Shown here: positions 10,203 to 20,390 of the stretch, piece by piece
How positions within the stretch are numbered: position 1 is the stretch's first letter
Layout: every line of letters begins with the position of its first letter
Assembly (NCBI GenBank): GCA_013368325.1
Contig: JAACJK010000222.1
Coordinates: 723,709 to 787,708 of the forward strand
Source: Ephemerocybe angulata
Lineage: Eukaryota > Basidiomycota > Agaricomycetes > Agaricales > Psathyrellaceae
Direction of reading: 5' to 3'
Length of the DNA stretch: 64,000 nt
Notes under the pieces: model-generated
Seen by the model: the letters and a program-made list of their open reading frames with translations, nothing else
Told to the model about the DNA's origin: nothing
The model's database searches: none
Program-made: the position numbers and the translations under genes

Positions 10203-13200
10203 CTATTCGAGTCCAAGCGCAAGTCGATGCTTCTGAATAGCGACTTTGGGGAGTGGTTTGGTGAAGATGTCGGCGATCATGTCGCCAGTAGGGAGAAAAT
10301 GAACAGTAATGTCGCCTCGCTTGATAGCGTCTCGGATCCAGTGCATCTTGATGTCGATGTGCTTCATGCGTCCATGGTTCTCTGGGTTCTTGAGCACTCT
10401 AAGAGCTGACTGGTTGTCGACCATGAGAGGTGAGGGTCCTTGTACGTTGTAGCCAAGTTCGCCCAACAGTGTCCTCATCCAGATGATATCTCTGCCTGCA
10501 CTCGAAGCGGCGACATATTCTGCCTCAGTAGATGAGTCAGCAACAATCGTCTGCTTCTTCGCGGACCAGCTAACTGCTCCAGAGCCTATCTTGATGACGA
10601 AGCCAGAGGTTGAGCGCCGAGTGTCAAGGCACCCAGCATGGTCAGCATCGCTGTAGGCTTGGAAGAGCTCTGAGGACATCTCGCCTCCGTCGTTGCGATA
10701 AGTCAGCTTGAGATCCATGGTGCCCTTTAGATAGCGGAAGACGTGCTTAACCGCTTTCCAGTGGATGGGTCCAGGATTGGAGTTGTACTGAGCGAGCTTG
10801 GCGACGGCATATGCGATATCTGGTCGGGTTGCAACAGCAAGGTACATTAGGGCGCCAACCGCGTTCATGTATGGGACACCCTTCATGGTTTCAGTGTCGC
10901 CCGGAGCAGGAACATACTTCGTGAGTCGAGAGCCACTTCCTGGATCCATTGGGGTGGATACCGGGTAGCAGTCTTCCATGTTGAAGCGTTTGAGCATGTC
11001 GAGGATGTACTGGGTCTGGGATAGGCGAAGGATGCGATTGGGTTGGTCATATTCGACCTTGATGCCGAGGAGATAGGTGGTTGGGCCAAGGTCCTTCAGT
11101 TTGAAGACCTTACGGAGTGAGTCCTTCAGCCACTTGATCTTCTCCTGGCTTGGTGACATGATAGTTATGTCGTCGACGAAGACAGGAAGAGTGATCCGAA
11201 TGTCGTCCTTCTCCCAAGTGTAGATGCTCGGATCCGACTTAATTTGGACGAACCCTAGAGCTTCCAACTCCTTTGCCAGTACCTGGTACCAAAGTCTGCC
11301 GCTCTGCTTTAGACCATAGAGGCCTTTATTCAGGCGACATACCCACACCTTTCCATCTGGGCCCTTAACCTCAAAACCAGGAGCCTGCTTCATGTAGACC
11401 TCGTAGTCGTCTTCGATCTTGCCATTGAGATAGGCGTTGTCGATGTCGATAGACTCGATGAAGTCACCGTTCATGGCAGCCTTGGCGAGGGCTGTGCGAA
11501 GGGAGGTAAGGCGAGCTGTTGGTGCCCAGGTTTGATCGTAGTCCTGTCCAGGGATCTGCGAGTACCCCTTTGCCACAAGTCGTGCCTTGTACCGATCGAT
11601 GGTGCCATCTTCCTTGCGTTTGACGAGGAAGACCCAGCGCGAGCCGACTACCTTTCTCCCTTCCGGAAGCTCGACCAAGTCCCAGGTGCCATTCGCAATG
11701 AGAGCGTCAATCTCTGCTTGGGCAGCTGCGAGCCAGAATTCGCCATCCGGGCCATTGAAGGCTTGTTCGGGTGTCTGTGGTGAGTCATGAGGTCGTGTGG
11801 CTGCTCCAAATGCTGTCTGCACCGCCGCCTGCAACCTATCATATGCCATGTAGTAGGCCATAGATGTGCCCACGTCGTTACAAAAGACGTCGAGTAGGAG
11901 GTCGTACATGGTCCGAATTGAATCGAAGATGGGAGTAGCTCGTAGGGCTTGTTCCATATCAACATCATCATCTCCTGCCTGAAAATCCTCGGCAACGAGT
12001 GGTGGTATCTCAGCCAAGTTTTCCTCCTGAATAGGTGGCGGATTGTTTCTGTTGTCACCCCCTCGATCTGCCACCACATCACCCCCTTGACGTCGAGCGT
12101 GTGGTTGAGTGCCTCGCCGTTGCATCCCATGGAGCAGCTGGAAGTCTGTCAATGCTCTGGTGGAGGCACGAACAGGACGTGTGCTCTGCGACACCAAGGG
12201 AGGTGCACCGACAGGACGTGGAATGAATGAGGGCTGAGGAGGAGGATCGGGGAAAGCAGGAGCAGGGATAGGACCAATTTCAGGGGACGGAGGCGTGAAG
12301 GGAGATTCGGGTATGGCAAGTTTGGTTTGGGTTTGGCGTGTTGGACTAGGAGGAGTAGAGGGATGATACTCTGGTCGACGTGTGTCTGCTTTAGGCGCGG
12401 AGCCTTGTGCAGGTCGTTTGGGAGTGCGCACCGCTGGGTTCTCTCCATCGTCATCACTATCACTCTCATCAGAATCGTCATTGCGATGATTAGGAGGAGG
12501 TGGAGGAGATGGGAGAACGACAGGTGGCTTAGCAGGTAGTGGCGTAGGATCATTAGCAGCGTCTGGCCATATGTCCCGAATGCCGACAGGTACCTGAACC
12601 TGTGGATTGGCTTTGGTCGATAGTCCTGGGAAGGATTTCTCGTCGAAGATGATGTCGCGTGATATGACGACTTTCTTCGTGCTTGGGTTGTAGCACTTCC
12701 AGCCCTTGTATCCTGGTTCGAAACCAATAAAGATACAGAGTTCTGCATGTGGTTGGAGGTTGGTGCGGTCTTTTCGTGTGATGTTTACGAATGCACGGCA
12801 GCCAAAGACTCGGAACATGGAGATATCAGGCTTGGATTTGTGCCAAACTTCATAGGAGGTCGTGTTTGAAAGCGCAGAGGAGGGGGTGGCGTTGAGGATC
12901 TCGGTGTAGTAGAGGACAGCAGCGCCCCAGAACATCATAGGGAGAGATGCCTGGTTGAGCATGGCGATTACGCCTTCAGCCAGGGTGCGGTTCAGACGTT
13001 CGCTAACACCATTTTGCTGAGGCGTAGCCTTGACGGTGTGCTGGCGTGTGATCCCACGTTCTGTGCACCAAGACTCGAAGTTCTTGCCAATGTATTCTCC
13101 TCCTTTGTCGTCGCGGAGCTCCTTGACCTTGACTCCGTGCTTTCGTTCTACTTCAGCAACGAAGTCTTTGAAGGCCTGGAAGGCGTCGCTCTTGCGCTTC

Positions 13201-14891
13201 AATAGGTAAACCTTCTTGAATCGTGAGTGGTCATCAATGAAGACGATCCAGTACTGGTACCCGACAGGTGTCTGGGTGCTGAGAGGTCCATGGACATCCG
13301 AGTGGATACGTCCTAGGAGCTCGGTGGAGCGATGCTCCGATAGATGAGGGAATGGATCCCGATGTTGCTTCCCAGCTATGCAGTGCTCACAGATATCCTG
13401 GAGCGATGATTCCTCGTGTACCAAGACGCCAGTGGCGAGGTCATGACGAAGTAGAGTATCCAGTCTGTCCTTGCCGATGTGCCCTAATCGCTGGTGCAGT
13501 AGTTCCTTCTCAACTCTAGTCGCAAATGCGGCCATCGTGTCGTCACGCGTGAGCGTGGACCCATCTAAGGATCCTGTGCATCCGCGAATGGTAGCTGTGA
13601 CTAGAAGCTTGCCATTTTTGAAGAATTCGAGGGAGTCGCCTTCGATGACAACTCGCATCTTTTTCTTCTTAACAACGTAGAGGATAGAGAAGAGATTGTT
13701 GCGCAGAGTAGGAACATATAGTACATCATCGAATATCAAAGTCTCTCCGGTCTTTCCGTGTATGACCGGCGTATACCACACTTGTCCCTGTCCTGTAGCC
13801 CAGACCACCTCGTCGTTGGCGAGTGAGATGGGAACCTTCACCGGAACCATGTTCCGGATCCAGTCGCGGTGCGGCGTCATATGTGAGGTTGCACCTGAGT
13901 CTGGGTTCCAGGAGGTGTCAGCGGGCGTACGGACAGAGCGACGAATGAGGGGACTTGCGATGTGGGCAACTTGAGCAAGCATGGCTTTCTGGTCGTTGTC
14001 GGGAGCAGAGGTGGATGAGGAAGAGGCAGCGTTGGCTTCCTGAGCCTTCAGCGCCTTCTTGTTTGCCCTCTTCTTGAGCTGGTAGCAGTCTTCCGACCCA
14101 TGGGAGTTCTGCGCACCGTGGATCTTGCACTTGTACTTCGGCGTCTCGCTGGTGTTCCCAGAGGCGCGAAGGGCAGATGCCTCGGCATTGGCAGTGTTCT
14201 GCTTGAGAACGTCGGACTTTCGGAGATGTTTGAGGATCTCCGAGGCGTTCATGGTGCTCTCGTCGAGGTGGTTGAGAGTGTGCCGAAGCATCTCGTCGTC
14301 CTTGCCAATGAGACCGATGGCAATCATGCTGAGTGCCAGGTCCTCGGTGAGCTTGGCTGCACTGTATCCGTCGGTGTACGTTGAAGCCGTGTAGGTGTTC
14401 GTGGCTCGGACGTAGGATGATGCGGTATAGACAGGTGGAGAGGGGAGCAGGTTTGCGAGGCGAGCTCCAAGGGCGAGAGCGCGAGATCCGAAGTCAGCAT
14501 AGCCTTCTTCCTCGTGGCTGGCATCTCCCTTGCGGAGGCTGACAAGCTCCTGGAGGATGGTAGCACGAGATCCAGAGGTCTTGGACTCGTAGGTTTCCAG
14601 GAGAGCTTCCCAGATAGCGGGGAGGTCGTTCATGGGAATCCCTGCAAGGAGATTCTCAATCTGAGCATGGTCGAGGGTGCTGCGGATGTAGCCGATGGTT
14701 TTGGATCGCGCTTGGTTGAAGAACGCCTTCTCCGATGCAGAGCCGGAAAGAGGGAATTCCTCTGCCCTAGTGAGGATGTCGTGGGCGCAGAAGCTGAACG
14801 ACTTGTTGACGACGTTGTTCTTCCATTGCTGGAAGGTAGCATCGGTCAGCATGACCACGCTTTCAGAGCTGGACGTGTTGTCTGTTGCCAT
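10203..14891 (-). CDS. Copia gag-pol polyprotein
   Basis: A single 1562-aa frame. In order it has: an N-terminal copia-type gag (UBN2-like; PAIWEALLETYESKTSGSRA); a short Cys/His knuckle (CKIHGAQNSHGSEDC); the aspartic protease motif DSGATSHM; the GAG-pre-integrase zinc site (LHQRLGHIGK ... CEHC); integrase with its acidic triad (HSDVHGP, RDDKGGEY, NGVSERLNR); a long Pro/Ser/Asp linker; reverse transcriptase (GSRWVFLVKRKEDG, YKARLVAKGYSQ, and the active site FVDD in place of the usual YVDD); and RNase H (YSDADHAGC, SSTEAEYVAAS, HIDIKMHWIRD). All expected domains are present and unbroken, so the element could be autonomous. The gene is transcribed from the LTR at its right end. Gag is not separated from pol by a frameshift. 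Confidence 0.97.
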   Translation of the reverse strand: MATDNTSSSESVVMLTDATFQQWKNNVVNKSFSFCAHDILTRAEEFPLSGSASEKAFFNQARSKTIGYIRSTLDHAQIENLLAGIPMNDLPAIWEALLETYESKTSGSRATILQELVSLRKGDASHEEEGYADFGSRALALGARLANLLPSPPVYTASSYVRATNTYTASTYTDGYSAAKLTEDLALSMIAIGLIGKDDEMLRHTLNHLDESTMNASEILKHLRKSDVLKQNTANAEASALRASGNTSETPKYKCKIHGAQNSHGSEDCYQLKKRANKKALKAQEANAASSSSTSAPDNDQKAMLAQVAHIASPLIRRSVRTPADTSWNPDSGATSHMTPHRDWIRNMVPVKVPISLANDEVVWATGQGQVWYTPVIHGKTGETLIFDDVLYVPTLRNNLFSILYVVKKKKMRVVIEGDSLEFFKNGKLLVTATIRGCTGSLDGSTLTRDDTMAAFATRVEKELLHQRLGHIGKDRLDTLLRHDLATGVLVHEESSLQDICEHCIAGKQHRDPFPHLSEHRSTELLGRIHSDVHGPLSTQTPVGYQYWIVFIDDHSRFKKVYLLKRKSDAFQAFKDFVAEVERKHGVKVKELRDDKGGEYIGKNFESWCTERGITRQHTVKATPQQNGVSERLNRTLAEGVIAMLNQASLPMMFWGAAVLYYTEILNATPSSALSNTTSYEVWHKSKPDISMFRVFGCRAFVNITRKDRTNLQPHAELCIFIGFEPGYKGWKCYNPSTKKVVISRDIIFDEKSFPGLSTKANPQVQVPVGIRDIWPDAANDPTPLPAKPPVVLPSPPPPPNHRNDDSDESDSDDDGENPAVRTPKRPAQGSAPKADTRRPEYHPSTPPSPTRQTQTKLAIPESPFTPPSPEIGPIPAPAFPDPPPQPSFIPRPVGAPPLVSQSTRPVRASTRALTDFQLLHGMQRRGTQPHARRQGGDVVADRGGDNRNNPPPIQEENLAEIPPLVAEDFQAGDDDVDMEQALRATPIFDSIRTMYDLLLDVFCNDVGTSMAYYMAYDRLQAAVQTAFGAATRPHDSPQTPEQAFNGPDGEFWLAAAQAEIDALIANGTWDLVELPEGRKVVGSRWVFLVKRKEDGTIDRYKARLVAKGYSQIPGQDYDQTWAPTARLTSLRTALAKAAMNGDFIESIDIDNAYLNGKIEDDYEVYMKQAPGFEVKGPDGKVWVCRLNKGLYGLKQSGRLWYQVLAKELEALGFVQIKSDPSIYTWEKDDIRITLPVFVDDITIMSPSQEKIKWLKDSLRKVFKLKDLGPTTYLLGIKVEYDQPNRILRLSQTQYILDMLKRFNMEDCYPVSTPMDPGSGSRLTKYVPAPGDTETMKGVPYMNAVGALMYLAVATRPDIAYAVAKLAQYNSNPGPIHWKAVKHVFRYLKGTMDLKLTYRNDGGEMSSELFQAYSDADHAGCLDTRRSTSGFVIKIGSGAVSWSAKKQTIVADSSTEAEYVAASSAGRDIIWMRTLLGELGYNVQGPSPLMVDNQSALRVLKNPENHGRMKHIDIKMHWIRDAIKRGDITVHFLPTGDMIADIFTKPLPKVAIQKHRLALGLE

Positions 14892-15142
14892 AGCGAGAGC
14901 GGGAGCGATGGAGGAGAGTACTCAAGGGCGAAACAACACCACAAGAATAGAGGAATGAGCAATGGAGGGGATTCGAAGGATCGATGAACGATTCGCGAAT
15001 GTAGGAATGATGCTAGGAGGAGTATAACTCCGAGATAGCGAGGGGAGCGAGGGTGAGGTTGGATGGTGATCGTAACGGGCGAGGGTAGCGATAATACGCG
15101 GTGTCTGATTACAAAACAAGTGTTGCTTATCAGAGGAGCCCG

Positions 15143-15153
15143 GGGCTCATAAC
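15143..15153 (-). other. Primer-binding site, half-tRNA-Met type
   Basis: The plus strand reads GGGCTCATAAC one base outside the 5' LTR. This is the anticodon stem-loop of eukaryotic initiator tRNA-Met (anticodon CAT), ending at tRNA position 39. In element sense it is GTTATGAGCCC, which pairs with the 3' end of a 5' half-tRNA. Drosophila copia and yeast Ty5 use the same priming site. The match is read directly; tRNA numbering is from general knowledge. Confidence 0.75.
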
Positions 15154-15154
15154 T

Positions 15155-15532
15155 TATCAAACTGTTAAGTTTGGATAAGTTCTGACCACGTCTGTGAGTG
15201 GGAAGAGTTCGATTAGACTTGTAATAACTATACGATATACATGATACGCACCTGTGAGTGGGAAGAGTTCGATGGGGACTCAACCGCTCACAGTGTGGAC
15301 TATATACTGTATGAGAACAATGATCGATCTATTTACGGAACAATAAAGTCAGAGAACAATGATCGATCTATCTATAGAACAATAGAGTGACAACCATCGA
15401 TAGAATGATAGATGGAATGATTGATAGAATAGAATGATGAAAGAATGACAGATAGAATGATGAAATGAAAGAAGCGTCGAAAAGCTATGTATCAAATGAT
15501 GATGAAGGTAACATGAGCATTGCCTTCTAACA
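15155..15532 (-). repeat. 5' LTR of the Copia element
   Basis: Identical to the other LTR over all 378 bp. This copy lies upstream of the polyprotein on the minus strand and should carry the element promoter and start of transcription. The target duplication GTGCA follows at 15533-15537. Confidence 0.95.
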
Positions 15533-15537
15533 GTGCA

Positions 15538-16075
15538 GTCGGCGTGGCCTCAAGTTCGAGAGTTTGACGATGGAGCGACGGCATGCGGCAGCGTTTCGTC
15601 GTGCGGGCAACCTCGGTTTCGTCACCGGCGGGTACCAGCACCCTTCTTCCGTTGATGCCAACGCCAACGCGATTTCGGTTTTCATCCCCACCAACCGCCA
15701 GCGCCCTCGTCGTGCACCGGGGCACCTCGCCCATCCCCCTGTTGATGCCACAAGCCAGCTCACCGCGGTCACCACCATCGGCGCCCCCAGCGCATCAGTG
15801 TTTGTACCTGCCCTCCTCGTCCCCTAAGGTGTGCCCTTTTCCGAATTTCCCCGTTCTTACCTGCCAGGCTTCCACCAGGACTTCAGCAACGCCGGTGAGG
15901 GTACTTGAACTCATCTGTCAGAACCCATTGTGGGGTAGCTAGATGGGATATGTATTGTAGTTACTATTTATTTCTCCTAATACACTGGTTTCCTGTTTAA
16001 CCGGTGGCGATCACAGCCCACACCCAAAATGCCGAGGGCCAAATTGCCGTGCGCAGCATCGGCCGCACAGGTACG
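15538..16075. other. Flank of the Copia insertion, no clear gene
   Basis: Two overlapping plus-strand frames (15564-15827 and 15583-15942) contain a segment reading NLGFVTGGYQHPSSVDANAN, which looks mildly protein-like. I can define neither start, splice sites nor family. Whatever gene this was, it is not readable now. Confidence 0.4.
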
Positions 16076-17328
16076 TTAGATTTCCACGAATTCGGGGTCC
16101 TCCGGGACAGAGGTCGAGGGCAGAGGTGCGATGAAGCGTTCTATCTCCAATTGGGGCCCAAATAGGGCGCTCCATCTGTCTGCTATCTGGAGTCGTCCCG
16201 TCCTTCGAGCAAACGTCCCTGTAATCTCCAACTCGTACAGTACGCTCCCTACGCCTACCAGATTTAAAAATGCGTGCGTATTTGCTATGTTGCGGAGCAA
16301 TCTGTCCATCCGTGTAGCTGCCATTTCTTCGAAAGGAAATATCGCTCCCCAGCGCGGGAGCTGGTAGGAGAACACTCTATTCAGAGCTAAGCTCTGAAGT
16401 ATTGGTAAAGTGCATAACGGCGTGGCCATGTACGATAGTACGTCCTGATTTTTGTGTGCATTAGTGTTTGATGCTTACGAGCTCAGAGGTAGCTTACCTT
16501 CATGATCAAATAGTTTTGTTCCAAGGAAAGGTTGATGAGGTTCGGGAATGTGTTGCCTATGAGCGGAAACGCGATGGATATTTCGATGGCATTTCCAAGC
16601 TTCAAGCTTAGGGTTTGGAGCGCGTCTCCTAGATTCGTATTTTCCGCTCCCCACAGGAAATTGGCGAACTCGTCATGGTCCAAGACATGCGACATGTCTA
16701 ATGACACAAGGCGCCTGTTCCAGGCTATTCTACCCATGTCTGGATCGCCCGTCAGACGCAGATACTCCAATCTTGGCACAGTCAAAGGGGACGATGGTGC
16801 CAATTTGGCCATATCAGCTATATTGAAGGCCGGGTGCCTACTCTCCCTGATTATGCCGTGCTTCTTCATCCGCGCCATCAAGTGTATGGCATCGAGGGGG
16901 TTGGCATCTAGCCAGAGGGCTGTGAGGTTTAGGAGGGCGGGAAGGGTTTCTGCCAGTAAAGAGGCATTCAGATGCATCTCTGTGTCTGCCCATCCTCTAT
17001 ACCAAATTCTGTTCACCAGGGTGCAATAGCGCTTGGCAGTATTCGATCCTGACAGTAAGGTGGCCAATATTCTTCTCCCTTGTCCTCCAGATATGATCAA
17101 GTTCGTATACCTTATCTGTTCTGCTACCCCAGCCGTGCGGGTACATGTTAACATGAAATTGGTGAGCGCGGAGGTTGTCCATTGTATGTTCAAGTTGGCG
17201 GCTATGATGGTGAGTGTTTCGTTGGCTAGAGAGAGTAAAGTCGCCTCTCCTGCTGTTGTATTTGTCGGCTCGAGGAGGGGAACTGGGGCTGAATTGACAG
17301 CTGATATATCTGCCGGAACCGTAGGCAT
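16076..17328 (-). CDS. F-box/LRR-like protein
   Basis: Two exons, 17328-16498 and 16444-16076, joined in phase 0 across a GTAAGC...TCAG intron; 399 aa. After a disordered start, the region ETLTIIAANLNIQWTTSALT resembles a degenerate F-box. The rest has leucine-rich repeat character (LTALWLDANPL, VPRLEYLRLTG, LVSLDMSHVL, FPNLINLSLEQN, LPILQSLALNRVF). Proteins of this form in Agaricomycetes are large families of presumed SCF adaptors; the target is unknown. No defects were seen. The F-box assignment is by pattern only. Confidence 0.75.
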
Positions 17329-17815
17329 GCGTGGGGCGACGAGGAAGGCAGATGCCGGCAGGTATTGGGGGTGTAAAGGCTTAAGGGCGAATCTGCTTCT
17401 ACGTCTGGGTTAGTAAAGCACTGCCGATATATAGGGCTAACAATCTATCTAGTGACTCGGTCTATATCTGGCCCACGGTTTGACCGTCTTGGATACGTAG
17501 GGCTAAACATGTGCTTGTTCATAGTATGCGGATATGTTGATCTGACCCCTTTGCTACCCGCTGTCACCACACCCGTACCATCCACTCGAGCGTGTTGTGC
17601 CGGCTGTGGACCAGGTAAGTGTGTTTTCATAGTACTACATTACATGGATGGACGCTACGTAAGGAGGACAGACCGTCGCAGGCTAGGTATCTGCATCGCA
17701 TATGCCGTTGGTACGTAGAAGCAGTCTGCCTAGTCTGACTGACTTAGACTCATAAATGGCATCTCCATCTGTAGATCCCCTCTCTTTGGCACGGATCCAA
17801 TGCATACCTGCGTGA

Positions 17816-17821
17816 TATAAA
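17816..17821 (+). promoter_or_regulatory. TATA box
   Basis: TATAAA followed by GG, 176 bp before the ATG at 17992. It marks the probable promoter of the acidic protein downstream. An upstream ATG at 17825 begins a 15-codon frame ending in TAA, a possible uORF if transcription starts unusually close to the box. Confidence 0.5.
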
Positions 17822-17991
17822 GGCATGGGCCCTTTGGGTGCTTTGATACGATTCACTCTCTCCGATCTCTAATTTTTAGAGCCTACGATCAGTCAGCTGT
17901 GTCTATCCCAGCCCTTCCTAGGCGAGTGGCCGTTGTAATTCGCCTTTTGTGGCCTCTGCTAACCATCCTTGACGGTGTTGTACTACTAGCC

Positions 17992-18878
17992 ATGCGACTT
18001 AGGCCTCGAATGAGAGTGATCGAGGACGACGTAGAAGTTGAGCAGACATATTATCAGGTAAATATAATATCTTATTCAAGATACATACAGACCTTTATTT
18101 AACGTTCTGTAGGAAGGCCATCCTGTGCCGTCGGATATGGAAGGTAGGTTTCCTCGCTTCGCATGTTAGCTCTCCCGCTTATGGTCATCCAGAGGACGAA
18201 ACCGATGTTAGCTGTCGAATCAGTAGGTAACCTCCCTCCTCGACCCCTGTCGCTCGGCTGACCAGTTGCAGATCTAGATCCATCCTGCGAGGCAGACTCT
18301 GCTTCGTCAGATTCTGGCTCCATATACATGGACACTGAAGACGGGTCGGCATCGGTATCTTCTGACTCGGACGAGGTGGACGTTACGACAGATGGATCCG
18401 GTGCTGAGTGGGATGGGGAGGATGCCCGTATGTCCGATGAGGAGATTGGGTATAGCTCTGATTCAGACTGCTCGGACATGGAAGAGACGGCATCGTCGAG
18501 CTCCTTCAACCCCTACGAGATGATGGCTGAGCTTCAGTATGGTAAGAAGACTAGAGGCGATGCTTATGTCGCCCGATTTGTGACAGGGACCTCTCTAGTA
18601 GAAGGATTCAGCTTGGAGGAGGACGAGGCTGTGCGGACTCTACTGCTCACAAATGGATCCGGTTCCCCTATAGATGGTGAGCAACGTTTGTCCTCTTGCA
18701 CCTTGTGGTCCCGACTGACTTCGATACAGCAGAGCCTTTCTCCCCACGGTCCACCTCTTCCAAGTCCAGCGCGGAGGAGCCCGACCCGACCAGGCCGTAC
18801 ACATTGAAGGGTAATCGACCTGGAATCCTCAGGAGTGGGCTGTTCGATCTACCATTGAAGGCGGGTCGGGGCCATTAG
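17992..18878 (+). CDS. Acidic Ser/Asp-rich hypothetical protein
   Basis: Five exons: 17992-18057, 18113-18143, 18193-18222, 18272-18676 and 18730-18878, all with GT-AG ends and consistent phases; 226 aa. The middle is strongly acidic and serine-rich (DGSASVSSDSDEVDV, YSSDSDCSDMEETASSSS). It is followed by a short ordered-looking part (YEMMAELQYGKKTRGDAYVA) and a basic C-terminus (TLKGNRPGILRSGLFDLPLK). Small early exons make the N-terminus less certain. No family is recognised. The acidic tract suggests a nuclear or chaperone-like, mostly disordered protein, which is inference only. Confidence 0.6.
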
Positions 18879-19318
18879 TCTTTCTCGACCTGGATGAAGA
18901 ATATTAGTTCCCTTCTATGCGCGATCGCCTTTCTATGGAATTGCTGCAGCTTACTTGCATTAATGTTGATTTATGTATCTGAATTTACCATGACGCACTT
19001 CTCGGAACGCGCTGCTATATTGAGGGGTGTACGCAAATATGCTCGGGTCCAGCCTTTGCGTGGATCTGAACCTGGGAGTATCGTCGTGTAACCTCTCGAT
19101 ATGCTACCCATTGAATGCTTTGGCTGGGTCGGAGCGCGAGGACCCTTATGCATCGATCGTCCAGTTCCCGGCTGCAGTTTATCCTGGTAGGCGCCGAATT
19201 GAGTCCCTCAGTGCGTGGCAGGCAGTCCTAATGTTTTCTCACCTGATCAGCTTCTCGGTCACTCAGAAGCTTAAGCTCCTAGTATACGCGAACGACATGT
19301 ACATTTAGAAATAGCTGA
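18879..19318. other. Intergenic
   Basis: This gap lies between convergent genes, the acidic protein on the plus strand and the 248-aa protein on the minus strand. Only short frames occur. I see nothing in it. Confidence 0.5.
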
Positions 19319-20296
19319 TCACAGAGCGCGGTTTTGCTTTTTTGGTAAGGGGTTGTAGTGTTCGTTGTAGTAATCAAGCGACATGACTGGGCCGTATGCT
19401 TGGGTCCATAACTTCTCGAACCAACTGCATGGAAAATCGGGTAGGATGGAGTGATATGTCAGCTTGCGTTTTTCGCCAGATATACGACTGTCACTTACCA
19501 TGCCAGCAGACTGGCTACTAGGTCGTACTCCTGTCTGGATATATGTATATAACAGAGCTTGCCCGGGCTGTTGGTTCGAGCGTAACGGGCGACGACGACA
19601 TTGCCCAACCAGGGGCACTTCAATTGCCTGGCTATAGATCTGTTGAATGGAGGGATTCCTTGATCTCCTGGGTCCATGAATACCCTATAGGCGAAAGGCA
19701 GCGTCCTGCTGCTGTTCGGTATGGCGAAAAATGGCAGGCTGACGAATCCGTTGGGGAAGTGTGTGACCTCGAGATCAAGCTCCTCCGATATTACACCTCC
19801 TATTTCGGTGTAGTACACGGGCACCTGCACGACGTCGGTGCATGCTATGTCGTGTCGCATGGACAGTACTGTTCTCTCCTTGTTCTCTTTCTACAGGGAT
19901 GCCGGCAACCATTAGTGGCTATTGGACTGGGTATAGTGGGGGTCGGGGCTTACTGTGGCAGCCTTGTACGGTGCACTCCCGCCTTTGGGGTGCTACGACA
20001 ATCGAGACGGTCATAGACATCCATATTGATGCGGTATGGCTGTATCAGTATGCGTTTGAACTGAGCAAGTTGGCGCCTCACAACTATAAACCCGGGCAAG
20101 TGTGCCCAGAGAGTGCTCGACATGGTGTTGACGAAGAGTGTGCGGATCTTAAGGTGGGCGTCCAGAAACTCATATATAAGAGCTCGTACAATACGATCAA
20201 CTATTAGTAATGATCCGCGTCTACCGCTTATTGATATTCTACCTATACACCCCTATCCAGCCATTTCCTACAGTGTGGTCCGCTCTTCAGCGACAT
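19319..20296 (-). CDS. Hypothetical protein, 248 aa
   Basis: Four exons on the minus strand: 20296-20272, 20200-19977, 19890-19499 and 19424-19319, with phases 1, 0 and 2 that all join correctly. The third intron is GTAAGT...GCAG; the second has an unusual GTGCAC donor but a good CTAAT branch site. Segments such as DRIVRALIYEFLDAHLKIRT, QLKCPWLGNVVVARYAR and WFEKLWTQAYGPVMSLDYYN look like a folded globular protein. I do not recognise the family. The next gene on the same strand starts only about 95 bp upstream of this ATG, after its own stop at 20391. Confidence 0.6.
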
Positions 20297-20390
20297 CTGA
20301 GTCGAATCTATTTGCGAAGTAGTATCTGGAACTAGTCGAGGGTTAATCCTCTCGATAGCGGGTAGAAAGGTACGGATACGGCAATGCGGC

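Larger units (their letters stand above)
9797..15532 (-). mobile_element. Intact Ty1/Copia LTR retrotransposon
   Basis: A complete 5.7-kb Copia element on the minus strand: 5' LTR 15155-15532, primer-binding site, one gag-pol frame, purine tract, 3' LTR 9797-10174. I compared the two 378-bp LTRs base by base and found no difference. The 5-bp direct repeat GTGCA lies at 9792-9796 and 15533-15537 as the target duplication. Identical LTRs, an unbroken 1562-codon polyprotein and a clean target duplication imply very recent insertion and probably an active family. It landed in decayed DNA just after a T..GCAG acceptor-like sequence, so no working gene seems to have been hit. Confidence 0.97.

Noticed and set aside
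17899..17991. Upstream extension of the acidic protein from 17899
   Set aside because: It begins with GTG rather than ATG; the first in-frame ATG is 17992.
18099..18509. 136-codon minus-strand Ser-rich frame
   Set aside because: It is the antisense shadow of the acidic Ser/Asp exon of the plus-strand gene.
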